Shown here: positions 1 through 5,893 of the stretch, piece by piece | How the letters are laid out: each line of letters begins with the position of its first letter | Position numbering within the stretch: the first letter of the stretch is position 1 | Source: an uncultured Eubacteriales bacterium | GTDB lineage: Bacteria; Bacillota; Clostridia; UBA1381 | Assembly (NCBI GenBank): GCA_900556575.1 | Contig: USPO01000090.1 | Location: forward strand, 1-6,508 | Reading direction: 5' to 3' | DNA length: 6,508 nt | Made by a program: the position numbers and the translations under genes | The notes under the pieces: model-generated | What the model was told of the DNA's origin: nothing | Databases searched by the model: none | The model's input: only the letters and a program-made list of their open reading frames with translations

Positions 1-21
1 ACTGTTTTTCTACAACCTCAT

Positions 22-60
22 GAGGCTGTCACAAAACTCTTTGAGTTTTGTGACAGCCTC
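22..60 (-). terminator. Perfect 18-bp hairpin after the DUF1961 gene, probable terminator
   Basis: The arms at 22-39 and 43-60 are exact reverse complements (gaggctgtcacaaaactc) with a 3-nt loop. The hairpin begins 6 bases beyond the stop codon of the minus-strand gene. On the minus strand no U-tract follows directly; the next bases are atgaggttgtag and an A-run comes before the stem. Read on the plus strand it is followed by a T-rich stretch (cttattttac), so it may also end a plus-strand transcript entering from the left. A palindrome, cctcatgagg, abuts it at 16-25. It could instead be a dispersed palindromic repeat. Confidence 0.6.
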
Positions 61-66
61 CTTATT

Positions 67-1017
67 TTACTTTCTAATAGCTTTATAAACCTTCAAATCA
101 GAATACTCTCCTATGAGCGGTGCTTTTTGTCTAAAACCGATATAGCCTCCCTCAAGAAACTTTCCGTTTTCCTCTTCGTTATCAATAAATTCAAAAGGCA
201 TAAGCTCTATTCCTGTTATCGGATCTGTTATATAAAATCTTACTACTTCTTTATCTTTTATTACTTTCATTCTATACGGCTCTTTAACATATTTTGCCGC
301 TGGCAACGGATCCGCACCCTGCGCAACCATTTTAAATCCGGCACTCTTTCTTAAATTACATACATTAAAGTTGCTCTCGCTATCCGTTGAATGTCTATAA
401 TATGATACATGAAATGCATTTATATCACTTGAATGATACTGCTTATATTGCCCGTCACGCTTTGCAAGCGACCTATCAAATAAATCCTTACCATCCTGTC
501 CGTCCGCACTGAAAAACATTATAGCAAGTCCGTCATCATTCAGCGGTTTAAAATTCCATTCTATGATTACTGAATCGGGCAGCTTTTCATTGCACCAATA
601 CACATAATTTGAAGCTTGTCCGAGCGATGGGTCAAGGTTATTTTCAAGACGCATTTTTCCTTCCGGAAAACTTACACTTGCATCTCCTTCCATTATAAAA
701 TCCTTTGTGTCATTCTCCGATACTAAAGGATTTTCATATATTAAATCTCCGTATTCATATGAAAAGTTCATATCATTTACCGATACTGTCTGTGTATCGT
801 CATCCCACTCTACATTCTTTCCCAGTGCTTCACCAATTGCACGAATAGGAAGATATGTAGTTCCGTCCTTCAAAAACGGTTCAACTACATTCCCATCCAC
901 ATCCTTCGGTATAATCTCATGCCCATTTATTGAAATATGTATACTCTGTTGTGCCGCAGCTGCAAACGGTACTGCAACAGCTATTACCGCAGCTGCAATT
1001 TTTATTTTCTTGTTCAT
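67..1017 (-). CDS. Secreted DUF1961 (YesU-like) protein with copper-amine-oxidase-N-like module
   Basis: A 316-aa exported protein. The start at 1017 is preferred over an in-frame ATG at 1032, because AAGGGAA (1023-1029) lies 5 nt before it and the product then opens with a classic signal peptide: MNKKIK, a hydrophobic core and cleavage near residue 22 (AAAA/QQS). Residues about 25-82 form one copper-amine-oxidase-N-like unit (ING...DGTTYLPIRAIGEALG...VEWDD). This module is common on secreted Firmicutes proteins and is not an oxidase. Residues about 88-312 match DUF1961, the concanavalin/galectin-like fold family of B. subtilis YesU, with YVYWCNEKLPDSVIIEWNF, the DGLAIMFFSADG block and a FHVSYYRHS segment. 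YesU is encoded in the rhamnogalacturonan cluster, and the divergent neighbour here is a PL11 lyase, so a role in binding or processing rhamnogalacturonan fragments outside the cell is inferred. The biochemical activity of DUF1961 is not established. YesU has about 220 residues and, to my knowledge, no export signal, so the N-terminal additions here are notable. Confidence 0.88.
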   Translation of the reverse strand: MNKKIKIAAAVIAVAVPFAAAAQQSIHISINGHEIIPKDVDGNVVEPFLKDGTTYLPIRAIGEALGKNVEWDDDTQTVSVNDMNFSYEYGDLIYENPLVSENDTKDFIMEGDASVSFPEGKMRLENNLDPSLGQASNYVYWCNEKLPDSVIIEWNFKPLNDDGLAIMFFSADGQDGKDLFDRSLAKRDGQYKQYHSSDINAFHVSYYRHSTDSESNFNVCNLRKSAGFKMVAQGADPLPAAKYVKEPYRMKVIKDKEVVRFYITDPITGIELMPFEFIDNEEENGKFLEGGYIGFRQKAPLIGEYSDLKVYKAIRK

Positions 1018-1022
1018 AACTA

Positions 1023-1029
1023 TTCCCTT
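1023..1029 (-). promoter_or_regulatory. Ribosome binding site deciding the start of the DUF1961 gene
   Basis: The minus-strand sequence AAGGGAA lies 5 nt upstream of the ATG at 1017. It lies inside the longer reading frame that starts at 1032, so translation most likely begins at 1017. Confidence 0.7.
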
Positions 1030-1063
1030 CATTAATATATTTTTTCGTCTACCGATTAAGAGA

Positions 1064-1092
1064 ATATTATCATAAATTTTTTTTAATGTAAA
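1064..1092 (-). promoter_or_regulatory. Candidate promoter of the DUF1961 gene
   Basis: On the minus strand, TTTACA (1092-1087) is followed after 17 nt by TAATAT (1069-1064), four of six matches to the -10 consensus. It sits about 45 nt upstream of the start codon. The surrounding DNA is very AT-rich, so chance matches are likely. The call rests on spacing and orientation only. Confidence 0.3.
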
Positions 1093-1234
1093 CCCACTTT
1101 AATCACTTTGCCGTAAAATTAAAAATTAATCACTGTTTTTTTAACTAAATCGTCATTTTAGATTATATAACACATATTTTACACCTTATGTATTAGCATT
1201 ATATACAAAAAATCAATTGTATTTTCGTTTTATT
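1093..1234. other. AT-rich divergent intergenic region
   Basis: This is the centre of the 304-bp gap between the divergent DUF1961 and PL11 genes. I see no reading frame, RNA gene or obvious riboswitch in it. Pectin-utilisation genes are commonly controlled by AraC-family or LacI-type regulators, but no clear binding site or catabolite-responsive element can be picked out by eye. A further weak plus-strand match, TTTACA (1178-1183) followed by TATATA (1200-1205), is a possible distal promoter. Confidence 0.4.
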
Positions 1235-1264
1235 TTAACCTATCTTTTTTCATTAAAATATGAT
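1235..1264 (+). promoter_or_regulatory. Candidate promoter of the PL11 lyase gene
   Basis: TTAACC (1235-1240) is followed after 18 nt by TATGAT (1259-1264), which matches the -10 consensus at five of six positions. It would give a 5' leader of about 50 nt. The -10 overlaps the left arm of the inverted repeat at 1262-1285, as expected for a repressed promoter. Several other AT-rich matches exist nearby, so confidence is low. Confidence 0.3.
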
Positions 1265-1285
1265 AAAATCATTATATATTTTATC
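1262..1285. promoter_or_regulatory. Inverted repeat, possible operator or leader hairpin before the PL11 gene
   Basis: The 8-bp arms gataaaat (1262-1269) and attttatc (1278-1285) are exact reverse complements separated by 8 nt. The element lies 22 bp before the ribosome binding site. Its position between the candidate -10 and the start codon suits a repressor operator, but AT-rich DNA yields such palindromes by chance. Confidence 0.35.
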
Positions 1286-1307
1286 GGAATGATAATCTTT
1301 TGTATAT

Positions 1308-1315
1308 GGAGGGAG
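1308..1315 (+). promoter_or_regulatory. Strong ribosome binding site of the PL11 lyase
   Basis: GGAGGGAG sits 6 nt upstream of the ATG at 1322. It fixes the start there and excludes a 35-codon upstream extension from 1217, which would bury the signal peptide and has no such site. Confidence 0.8.
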
Positions 1316-1321
1316 AAAACA

Positions 1322-4300
1322 ATGTATAGAAAACGTTTTATTTCCGCGGCAGTGACTGCGGCAATGCTGGTTTCCGCTGCTCCGCTTGCAAATGCCGGAA
1401 CATTTACTCCGGAGGTAAGCTCGGACGGATTTACAGTCGGAAAATATGACGGCGGAATAAATACCGCCGAACGTGAGGAAACAGAAAGGCTATATGCCGC
1501 ACGTCCGATGGGAAACCGTCAAATGGAGTACCTCGACAGAGGTTTAACAGCTGTTCCCGCTGAAAACGGTGCTTTAATTTCATGGAGACTGCTCGGCACA
1601 GAATCTGCATCAATAACATATAATCTTTACCGCAACGGAGAAAAACTAAATAAATTTCCTATAATGGGAACAAATTTCTTCGATAGCAGTGCGGTATCGG
1701 GTGCGGAATATACTCTCGTTGCCATTGAAAACGGTGCAGAAACGGATGAGAAAGCAACGGCAAAGCTATGGGATAAGGACTATATTTCCATTCCCGTAAA
1801 TAAGCACGAGGACGGCGGCGAATATAATATTGATGATGCCACAGCAGCCGACCTTGACGGTGACGGTCAATATGAATTTATAATCCGCCGGACACCGAAA
1901 AACATGGATCCCTCAACACGTACACACTATCCTCTTATTGAGGCATACGACACGGACGGAACTCAGCTTTGGACAATAAATATCGGTCCGAACGAAATCA
2001 ATGAGCATGATATAAATATTCTTGCATATGATATGAACGGTGACGGAAAAGCAGAGGTTATTCTCCGCTCGTTTGAGGGTACAACAGACGGTGCCGGAAA
2101 TACAATAGGTGATATAAATAATGACGGCATAACCGATTACAGCAAGGATACAAACAATCTTGCTATATTTAAGGACAGACAATACATAGTTTCAACACCT
2201 GAATTTCTTTCGATTTATGACGGTACTACCGGTGCCGAAACTGACCGGACCGAGCTTTTTCCGAAGAAAGAACCACTTTCGGAATGGTCGTACCGATACA
2301 GTGATACCGGAAGATTGACAAAGCGTGCGAGTCATTATTTATTCGGTCTTGCCTATCTTGACGGTGTAACACCGAGTGTTGTTCTTATGCGCGGTGCATG
2401 GGACAATGTAAGAGCCGCCGCATGGCACATTCAGGACGAAAAATTTACACTTGACTGGGAGCATGACACAGCCAATAAAGAGGACGTAAACAGTATTTAC
2501 GGTGCAATGAACCATAATATGAGCTGCGTTGATATTGACTTTGACGGAAAGGATGAAATTATTTCCGGTCCGATGGCAATGGACAATGACGGCAGCGAAT
2601 TATATGCCGTTAAATCCGAAGACGCTAACGGAAATATGGTAAAATACGGTCACGGCGATGCATTTGATGTTGCCAAAACAGAGCCTGATTATAACGGCTA
2701 CATGGTTTGGGCTTGTCATGAAACTTCAAATGTACCGGGAAATGCCGAATATCACGATGCAAGAACCGGATATGTATTATTCGGTGAAAGTAAGAATAAA
2801 GATACCGGCAGGAGCAGAGCAGCCGATATAGACCCGACACACAAGGGTTTTGAGCTATGGGCATCAACCGCAACCGTTCCGAGAGATACATCCAATACAT
2901 TTATTTCGGACGGATTTAACAATTTCAAGTATAAGCTTCCCGACGGAACATTTGAAAAAGATGCAAGCACAGGAAAAGATGTCGAGGGCAGCTTACCGGT
3001 TAATTTTAAAGTTTACTGGGACGGAGATTTACTTTCGGAATTTCTTGACGGAACAAGAATTTCAAAATACAATCCCGACGGCTATGTTGATGTACTGAAA
3101 ATTGCCGACGGCTGTGCATCAAACAGCGGAACGAAAGCTGTACCTTGTATAAGTGCTGACTTTTTCGGTGACTGGCGTGAAGAAGTAGTCTGGAAGAACA
3201 GTGAGGAAAATGAGCTTAGAATTTACTCAACAAATATTCCGACCGACTATACCATACCTACACTTATGCACGATGCATATTACCGCTCAATGATTGCCAT
3301 GCAGAACAATCATTACAATCAGCCGCCGAATCTAAGCTATTACCTCGGTGCGGAAACTACCGAAGTTCCTGTTCCCGAAATTTATGCGGTCAAGGACGGA
3401 CAGATTATTAAAAATCCTGATTTAAAGAATACACATTCAACCTATAAGCTTAATGGAAAGAGTACATCTTCACTTGAATTATCAATCGGCTCTCCCAATG
3501 CTTATCAGGATGAAAAAATGGTTAAGATAGACTCAAATGATGAAAGTGTCGTTCCGGTAATAGTAAATGACAGAACACTTGTTCCCGTAAGATTTATTTC
3601 CGAAAGCTTCGGACTAACGACAGACTATGACGCAGCCTCAAGAACAGTATCATTAAAGAACAGCTCATATAACATAAGCCTAAAAATTGATGATACAAAA
3701 TACACTGTAAACGGTGCAGACGCAGAGCTTGACGTTCCTGCGGCAATAATGAGTGACAGAACAATGATTCCGCTTCGTGCCATGGCAGAGGCTATCGGTA
3801 AAAATGTATACTATGAAAATGGTTACATATATATTGGAACAAAACCGTATTCAAAAGCAAATGCTGCCGAAATACAAGGACAGCTGAGTTCCGGAAAAGC
3901 TCCGGAATTAACTCCAGTTCCGACAGCCGCTCCAACCGCAGAACCGACAGCGACACCTAATCCGCTTGATTCCATGACATACACAGAAGAAACGGACGCT
4001 GACGGAACAGTCTGGAAAGTATATTATAATGAAAACTTTGAAAAATACAACATAGGTGATGCGGCAGGCTGGGCAGGTACAAAGCCGGCTCCTCTTGACA
4101 ATATAGGAGTAGCCTCGGTAGGAGGTTCAAAGGCAATGCAAATCAGCGGCAGTTCAAAAGGCAACAGAAACGCTGTATATCGTTTAGCCGGAGCAGTCAG
4201 CGGTACAGTTAAAATCGATGCTGACTGGAATCCGGGAGCCTGCACAGGCGGCAGCTCATACGGTGAATTAAGATTTGCCGACAGTTCAAACAAGGTATTC

Positions 4301-4621
4301 CTTTCATTCAGAAAGTGGAAAGATTCCGAGCTGCAATACAGCTATGGCGGAGGTATTTCAAACCAAGGTTTAGAAACTGCACCATGGAATAATGTAGGTA
4401 ACGGCTTAACTTCAGCCGATAACTATCATTTAACAATAATTGCAGACTTTGCAGCAAAAACAGCCGATTTTACTGTAACACACGGCTCATCTAAGCTTAC
4501 CAAGTCCGTAACCTTTACGGATGCGGAGGATTTTGGTGCAATTGAGGCACTCGCAGTAAGACAGGAAAAGAATTTTGACTGGACTATGAGTATTGATAAT
4601 ATTAAGATTGCTATGAAATAA
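1322..4621 (+). CDS. yesW: Secreted multidomain rhamnogalacturonan lyase, polysaccharide lyase family 11
   Basis: A 1099-aa exported enzyme expected to cleave the rhamnose-galacturonate backbone of rhamnogalacturonan I by beta-elimination. A signal peptide covers residues 1-25 (MYRKRF, hydrophobic core, ANA/G). The PL11 eight-bladed propeller spans about 66-680, opening with YLDRGLTAV. It carries repeated Asp-rich calcium-site motifs: DLDGDGQYE at 177, DMNGDGKAE at 237, DINNDGITD at 264, DIDFDGKDE at 404. Other family hallmarks are YWDGDLLSEFLDG (565), GDWREEVVW (616) and NQPPNLSYYLG (666). Residues about 730-840 hold two copper-amine-oxidase-N-like units (NDRTLVPVRF at 749; SDRTMIPLRA at 811). 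A Pro/Thr linker follows (861-881), then an unnamed beta-rich C-terminal domain (885-1099, YYNENFEKYN onward). B. subtilis YesW and YesX have about 610-620 residues, so the C-terminal third is additional. There is no dockerin, LPXTG or SLH anchor. The symbol is family-level: endo (YesW) and exo (YesX) action cannot be told apart by eye. Divergent to the YesU-like gene. Confidence 0.93.
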   Translation: MYRKRFISAAVTAAMLVSAAPLANAGTFTPEVSSDGFTVGKYDGGINTAEREETERLYAARPMGNRQMEYLDRGLTAVPAENGALISWRLLGTESASITYNLYRNGEKLNKFPIMGTNFFDSSAVSGAEYTLVAIENGAETDEKATAKLWDKDYISIPVNKHEDGGEYNIDDATAADLDGDGQYEFIIRRTPKNMDPSTRTHYPLIEAYDTDGTQLWTINIGPNEINEHDINILAYDMNGDGKAEVILRSFEGTTDGAGNTIGDINNDGITDYSKDTNNLAIFKDRQYIVSTPEFLSIYDGTTGAETDRTELFPKKEPLSEWSYRYSDTGRLTKRASHYLFGLAYLDGVTPSVVLMRGAWDNVRAAAWHIQDEKFTLDWEHDTANKEDVNSIYGAMNHNMSCVDIDFDGKDEIISGPMAMDNDGSELYAVKSEDANGNMVKYGHGDAFDVAKTEPDYNGYMVWACHETSNVPGNAEYHDARTGYVLFGESKNKDTGRSRAADIDPTHKGFELWASTATVPRDTSNTFISDGFNNFKYKLPDGTFEKDASTGKDVEGSLPVNFKVYWDGDLLSEFLDGTRISKYNPDGYVDVLKIADGCASNSGTKAVPCISADFFGDWREEVVWKNSEENELRIYSTNIPTDYTIPTLMHDAYYRSMIAMQNNHYNQPPNLSYYLGAETTEVPVPEIYAVKDGQIIKNPDLKNTHSTYKLNGKSTSSLELSIGSPNAYQDEKMVKIDSNDESVVPVIVNDRTLVPVRFISESFGLTTDYDAASRTVSLKNSSYNISLKIDDTKYTVNGADAELDVPAAIMSDRTMIPLRAMAEAIGKNVYYENGYIYIGTKPYSKANAAEIQGQLSSGKAPELTPVPTAAPTAEPTATPNPLDSMTYTEETDADGTVWKVYYNENFEKYNIGDAAGWAGTKPAPLDNIGVASVGGSKAMQISGSSKGNRNAVYRLAGAVSGTVKIDADWNPGACTGGSSYGELRFADSSNKVFLSFRKWKDSELQYSYGGGISNQGLETAPWNNVGNGLTSADNYHLTIIADFAAKTADFTVTHGSSKLTKSVTFTDAEDFGAIEALAVRQEKNFDWTMSIDNIKIAMK

Positions 4622-4669
4622 AAATAACCCTCGGATGCTGTGGATTTTTCAGCATCCGAGGGTTATTTT
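4621..4669. terminator. Bidirectional intrinsic terminator after the PL11 gene
   Basis: A perfect 20-bp stem (4621-4640 with 4650-4669) encloses a 9-nt loop. The GC-rich core is accctcggatgctg, with an A-run at the left base and a T-run at the right (tttttat). It starts at the last base of the lyase stop codon. Symmetric A/T flanks let it also terminate minus-strand transcription from the decayed leucine-rich-repeat gene that converges on it. Confidence 0.9.
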
Positions 4670-4752
4670 TATATTGATGTTCAAATGTTTACAGGTTTTG
4701 TTTCTTTCAAGCAAAGCAGAATCATGCCATAATTTAAAGCTATTTTTTTACA

Positions 4753-5247
4753 TCAGTCAACAGTTACCGAATCAGCAAGCTGATACATTCCGCCCTTGCT
4801 GTCCCAAAGCATATATCTGTTTCCGGATTTTCCGTTTACCCCGATTTCGTCCGTATCGTCTGTTACATTATATGACTTCATTCCGGTAAATCTGCCTTTT
4901 TCATATTCCGCCTCAATCAGAACCGCACCGTTTTTAACATCATATTCATCATCAAGCTTTATTTTCCCGTTATCGTAGCTGAGTGTGATTTCCTTTCCCG
5001 GCTCCGGTCTTACTCCGTTGTAGTATATTCTTGCGTTTTGCAGCGATTCGTTTCCATTCTCCATTGTTATGCTGTTCCATTCCTCTTTTGTTCCGTTGTA
5101 GTATACATTTTTTAAGTTATTGCAATTGCTGAATGTATAAAATTCTATATTCGTTACTCCTTCCGATATATTTATGCTTGTCAATCTGCTTCAGCCTTCA
5201 AATGCACTGTTTCCTATACTTGTTACTCCTTTCAAATTTAAATATAC
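4753..5247 (-). pseudogene. Decayed C-terminal end of a BspA-like leucine-rich-repeat surface protein
   Basis: The open part runs from a TTG codon at 5184 to a TGA at 4753-4755 (143 codons) but has no convincing start. It reads LTSINISEGVTNIE, FYTFSNCNNLKNVYYNG and TKEEWNSI, the BspA-type (LRR_5) repeat and its usual capping segment. A C-terminal domain of about 85 residues follows, with KNGAVLIEAEYEKG, a KSYNVTDDTDEI stretch and GNRYMLWDSKGGMYQLADS. Such tails occur on secreted Clostridia proteins. Upstream in the same frame another repeat is legible, VYLNLKGVTSIGNSAFEG, then TGA at 5191-5193 where the consensus has Cys. Further in-frame stops lie at 5248-5250 and 5275-5277. BspA-like proteins are cell-surface adhesion or binding proteins. 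Here only the last repeats and tail survive, so this is read as a truncated relic. It converges on the lyase gene, sharing its bidirectional terminator. Confidence 0.72.
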
Positions 5248-5262
5248 TCAAACTGTAAAGCT

Positions 5263-5594
5263 CTTTTGTCCGCTTTAAGCCTTACTGTCATATATAAATG
5301 TAGTTTCTTCTATTATACTCTTGTTTCCCATGTTTTGTAAAGTAATTTATTAAATTTTTATGCTTATTTTTATCATATATCTATTCTTTCACATATTTCA
5401 AAATAATAAGACATGAATTTTACTATAATTCATTCCAAAAATCATTCTCAAACACCAATTCTTTGAGTTTCCCCTAAAATAATTGAGAAAAGTCTCAAAA
5501 AGTACATAATAGCGCGAAAAATAGAGAATTAAAAATTGAAATTTTAGTTTTGGTGGTGCTGAAAAAAATGGGTAAATTAAAAAAATAAAAACCA
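5263..5594. other. AT-rich gene-free stretch
   Basis: No gene is supported here. On the minus strand at 5275-5331 a short frame (MGNKSIIEETTFIYDSKA, then TAA) continues in phase with the decayed leucine-rich-repeat gene and may be more of its wreckage. A small inverted repeat, ttgaga/tctcaa (5483-5488 and 5493-5498), lies in the A-rich part. The rest is low-complexity A/T sequence leading to the antitoxin promoter. A 67-codon minus-strand frame at 5398-5601 has a composition typical of chance translation. Confidence 0.5.
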
Positions 5595-5623
5595 TTGACA
5601 AATAAGAAAAAATAGTATATATT
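5595..5623 (+). promoter_or_regulatory. Sigma-A-type promoter of the antitoxin operon
   Basis: A perfect -35 TTGACA (5595-5600) is separated by exactly 17 nt from a -10 TATATT (5618-5623). Transcription would start near 5630 and give a leader of about 25 nt before the antitoxin start codon. This is the best promoter in the window. Confidence 0.82.
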
Positions 5624-5633
5624 ATGTATATAC
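5615..5633. promoter_or_regulatory. Palindromic operator overlapping the antitoxin -10 element
   Basis: GTATATA (5615-5621) and TATATAC (5627-5633) are exact reverse complements with a 5-nt spacer, covering the -10 and the start point. MazE-type antitoxins dimerise through their AbrB fold and repress their own promoters at palindromes, so self-repression is the likely role. That role is inferred from position and family behaviour. Confidence 0.55.
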
Positions 5634-5640
5634 ATTCAAT

Positions 5641-5647
5641 GGAGGTG
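5641..5647 (+). promoter_or_regulatory. Ribosome binding site deciding the mazE start
   Basis: GGAGGTG lies 6 nt before the ATG at 5654. It falls inside a longer in-frame extension beginning at 5624, so the start at 5654 is preferred. The 5624 ATG also lies at the edge of the -10 box and would not be transcribed. Confidence 0.8.
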
Positions 5648-5653
5648 TTTTTG

Positions 5654-5893
5654 ATGATAACAACTATTCAAAAATGGGGAAACAGTCAAGGTATCAGAAT
5701 ACCAAAATTCTTTCTTGACACATTTCACTGGAGCGACAATGAGGAACTTGTATTAAGTGCCGACAAATACAGATTAATAATTGAAAAGGCAGAACCAAGG
5801 AAAACCATCATGGAATTATTTGCTGATTTCGAAGGTGAGTATGAGCCTATCGAAATTGATTGGGGACAGCCAATAGGAGAAGAAATATGGTAA
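5654..5893 (+). CDS. mazE: MazE-like antitoxin (AbrB/SpoVT fold)
   Basis: A 79-aa protein of normal length for a MazE antitoxin. Residues 4-46 form the swapped-hairpin DNA-binding AbrB domain, with the hallmark KWGNSQGIRIPK at 7-18 and ELVLSADKYRLIIEK at 31-45. The acidic C-terminal tail (DFEGEYEPIEIDWGQPIG, ending EEIW) is the part that normally wraps around and blocks the MazF ribonuclease. The product should bind its own palindromic promoter. In standard loci mazF follows with a few bases of overlap. Here the next frame starts within the mazE stop region (ATGGTAA) but does not encode MazF, and no other toxin frame lies nearby. It is therefore an apparently orphan antitoxin. The domain and both functional halves look intact, so the protein is probably made and folded. 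Confidence 0.88.
   Translation: MITTIQKWGNSQGIRIPKFFLDTFHWSDNEELVLSADKYRLIIEKAEPRKTIMELFADFEGEYEPIEIDWGQPIGEEIW
5875..5880 (+). promoter_or_regulatory. Ribosome binding site for the frame overlapping the mazE stop
   Basis: AGGAGA lies inside the end of mazE, 6 nt before the ATG at 5887. It shows that this position is a real translation start, as expected for the second gene of a toxin-antitoxin operon, and it supports starting the next frame there and not further upstream. Confidence 0.6.

Noticed and set aside
67..1017. True copper amine oxidase activity for the DUF1961 protein or lyase
   Set aside because: Only the N-terminal module is shared. The catalytic amine oxidase domain and its topaquinone Tyr motif are absent.
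127..1075. Plus-strand frames opposite the DUF1961 gene (127-354 and 707-1075)
   Set aside because: They are antisense shadows. The minus-strand protein has a signal peptide and two recognisable domains.
1217..1321. 35-codon N-terminal extension of the lyase
   Set aside because: It lacks a Shine-Dalgarno site and would place the signal peptide internally. The ATG at 1322 has GGAGGGAG 6 nt upstream.
1431..4293. Minus-strand frames of 62-91 codons and an alternate plus frame inside the lyase gene
   Set aside because: They are low-complexity shadows of a long, domain-rich coding sequence, with no start signals of their own.
4635..4978. Plus-strand frames opposite the leucine-rich-repeat relic
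   Set aside because: They are antisense shadows. The first begins inside the lyase terminator.
5398..5601. 67-codon minus-strand frame in the AT-rich gap
   Set aside because: It is rich in Phe, Tyr and Ile as expected from random A/T sequence, has no Shine-Dalgarno site, and overlaps the antitoxin -35.
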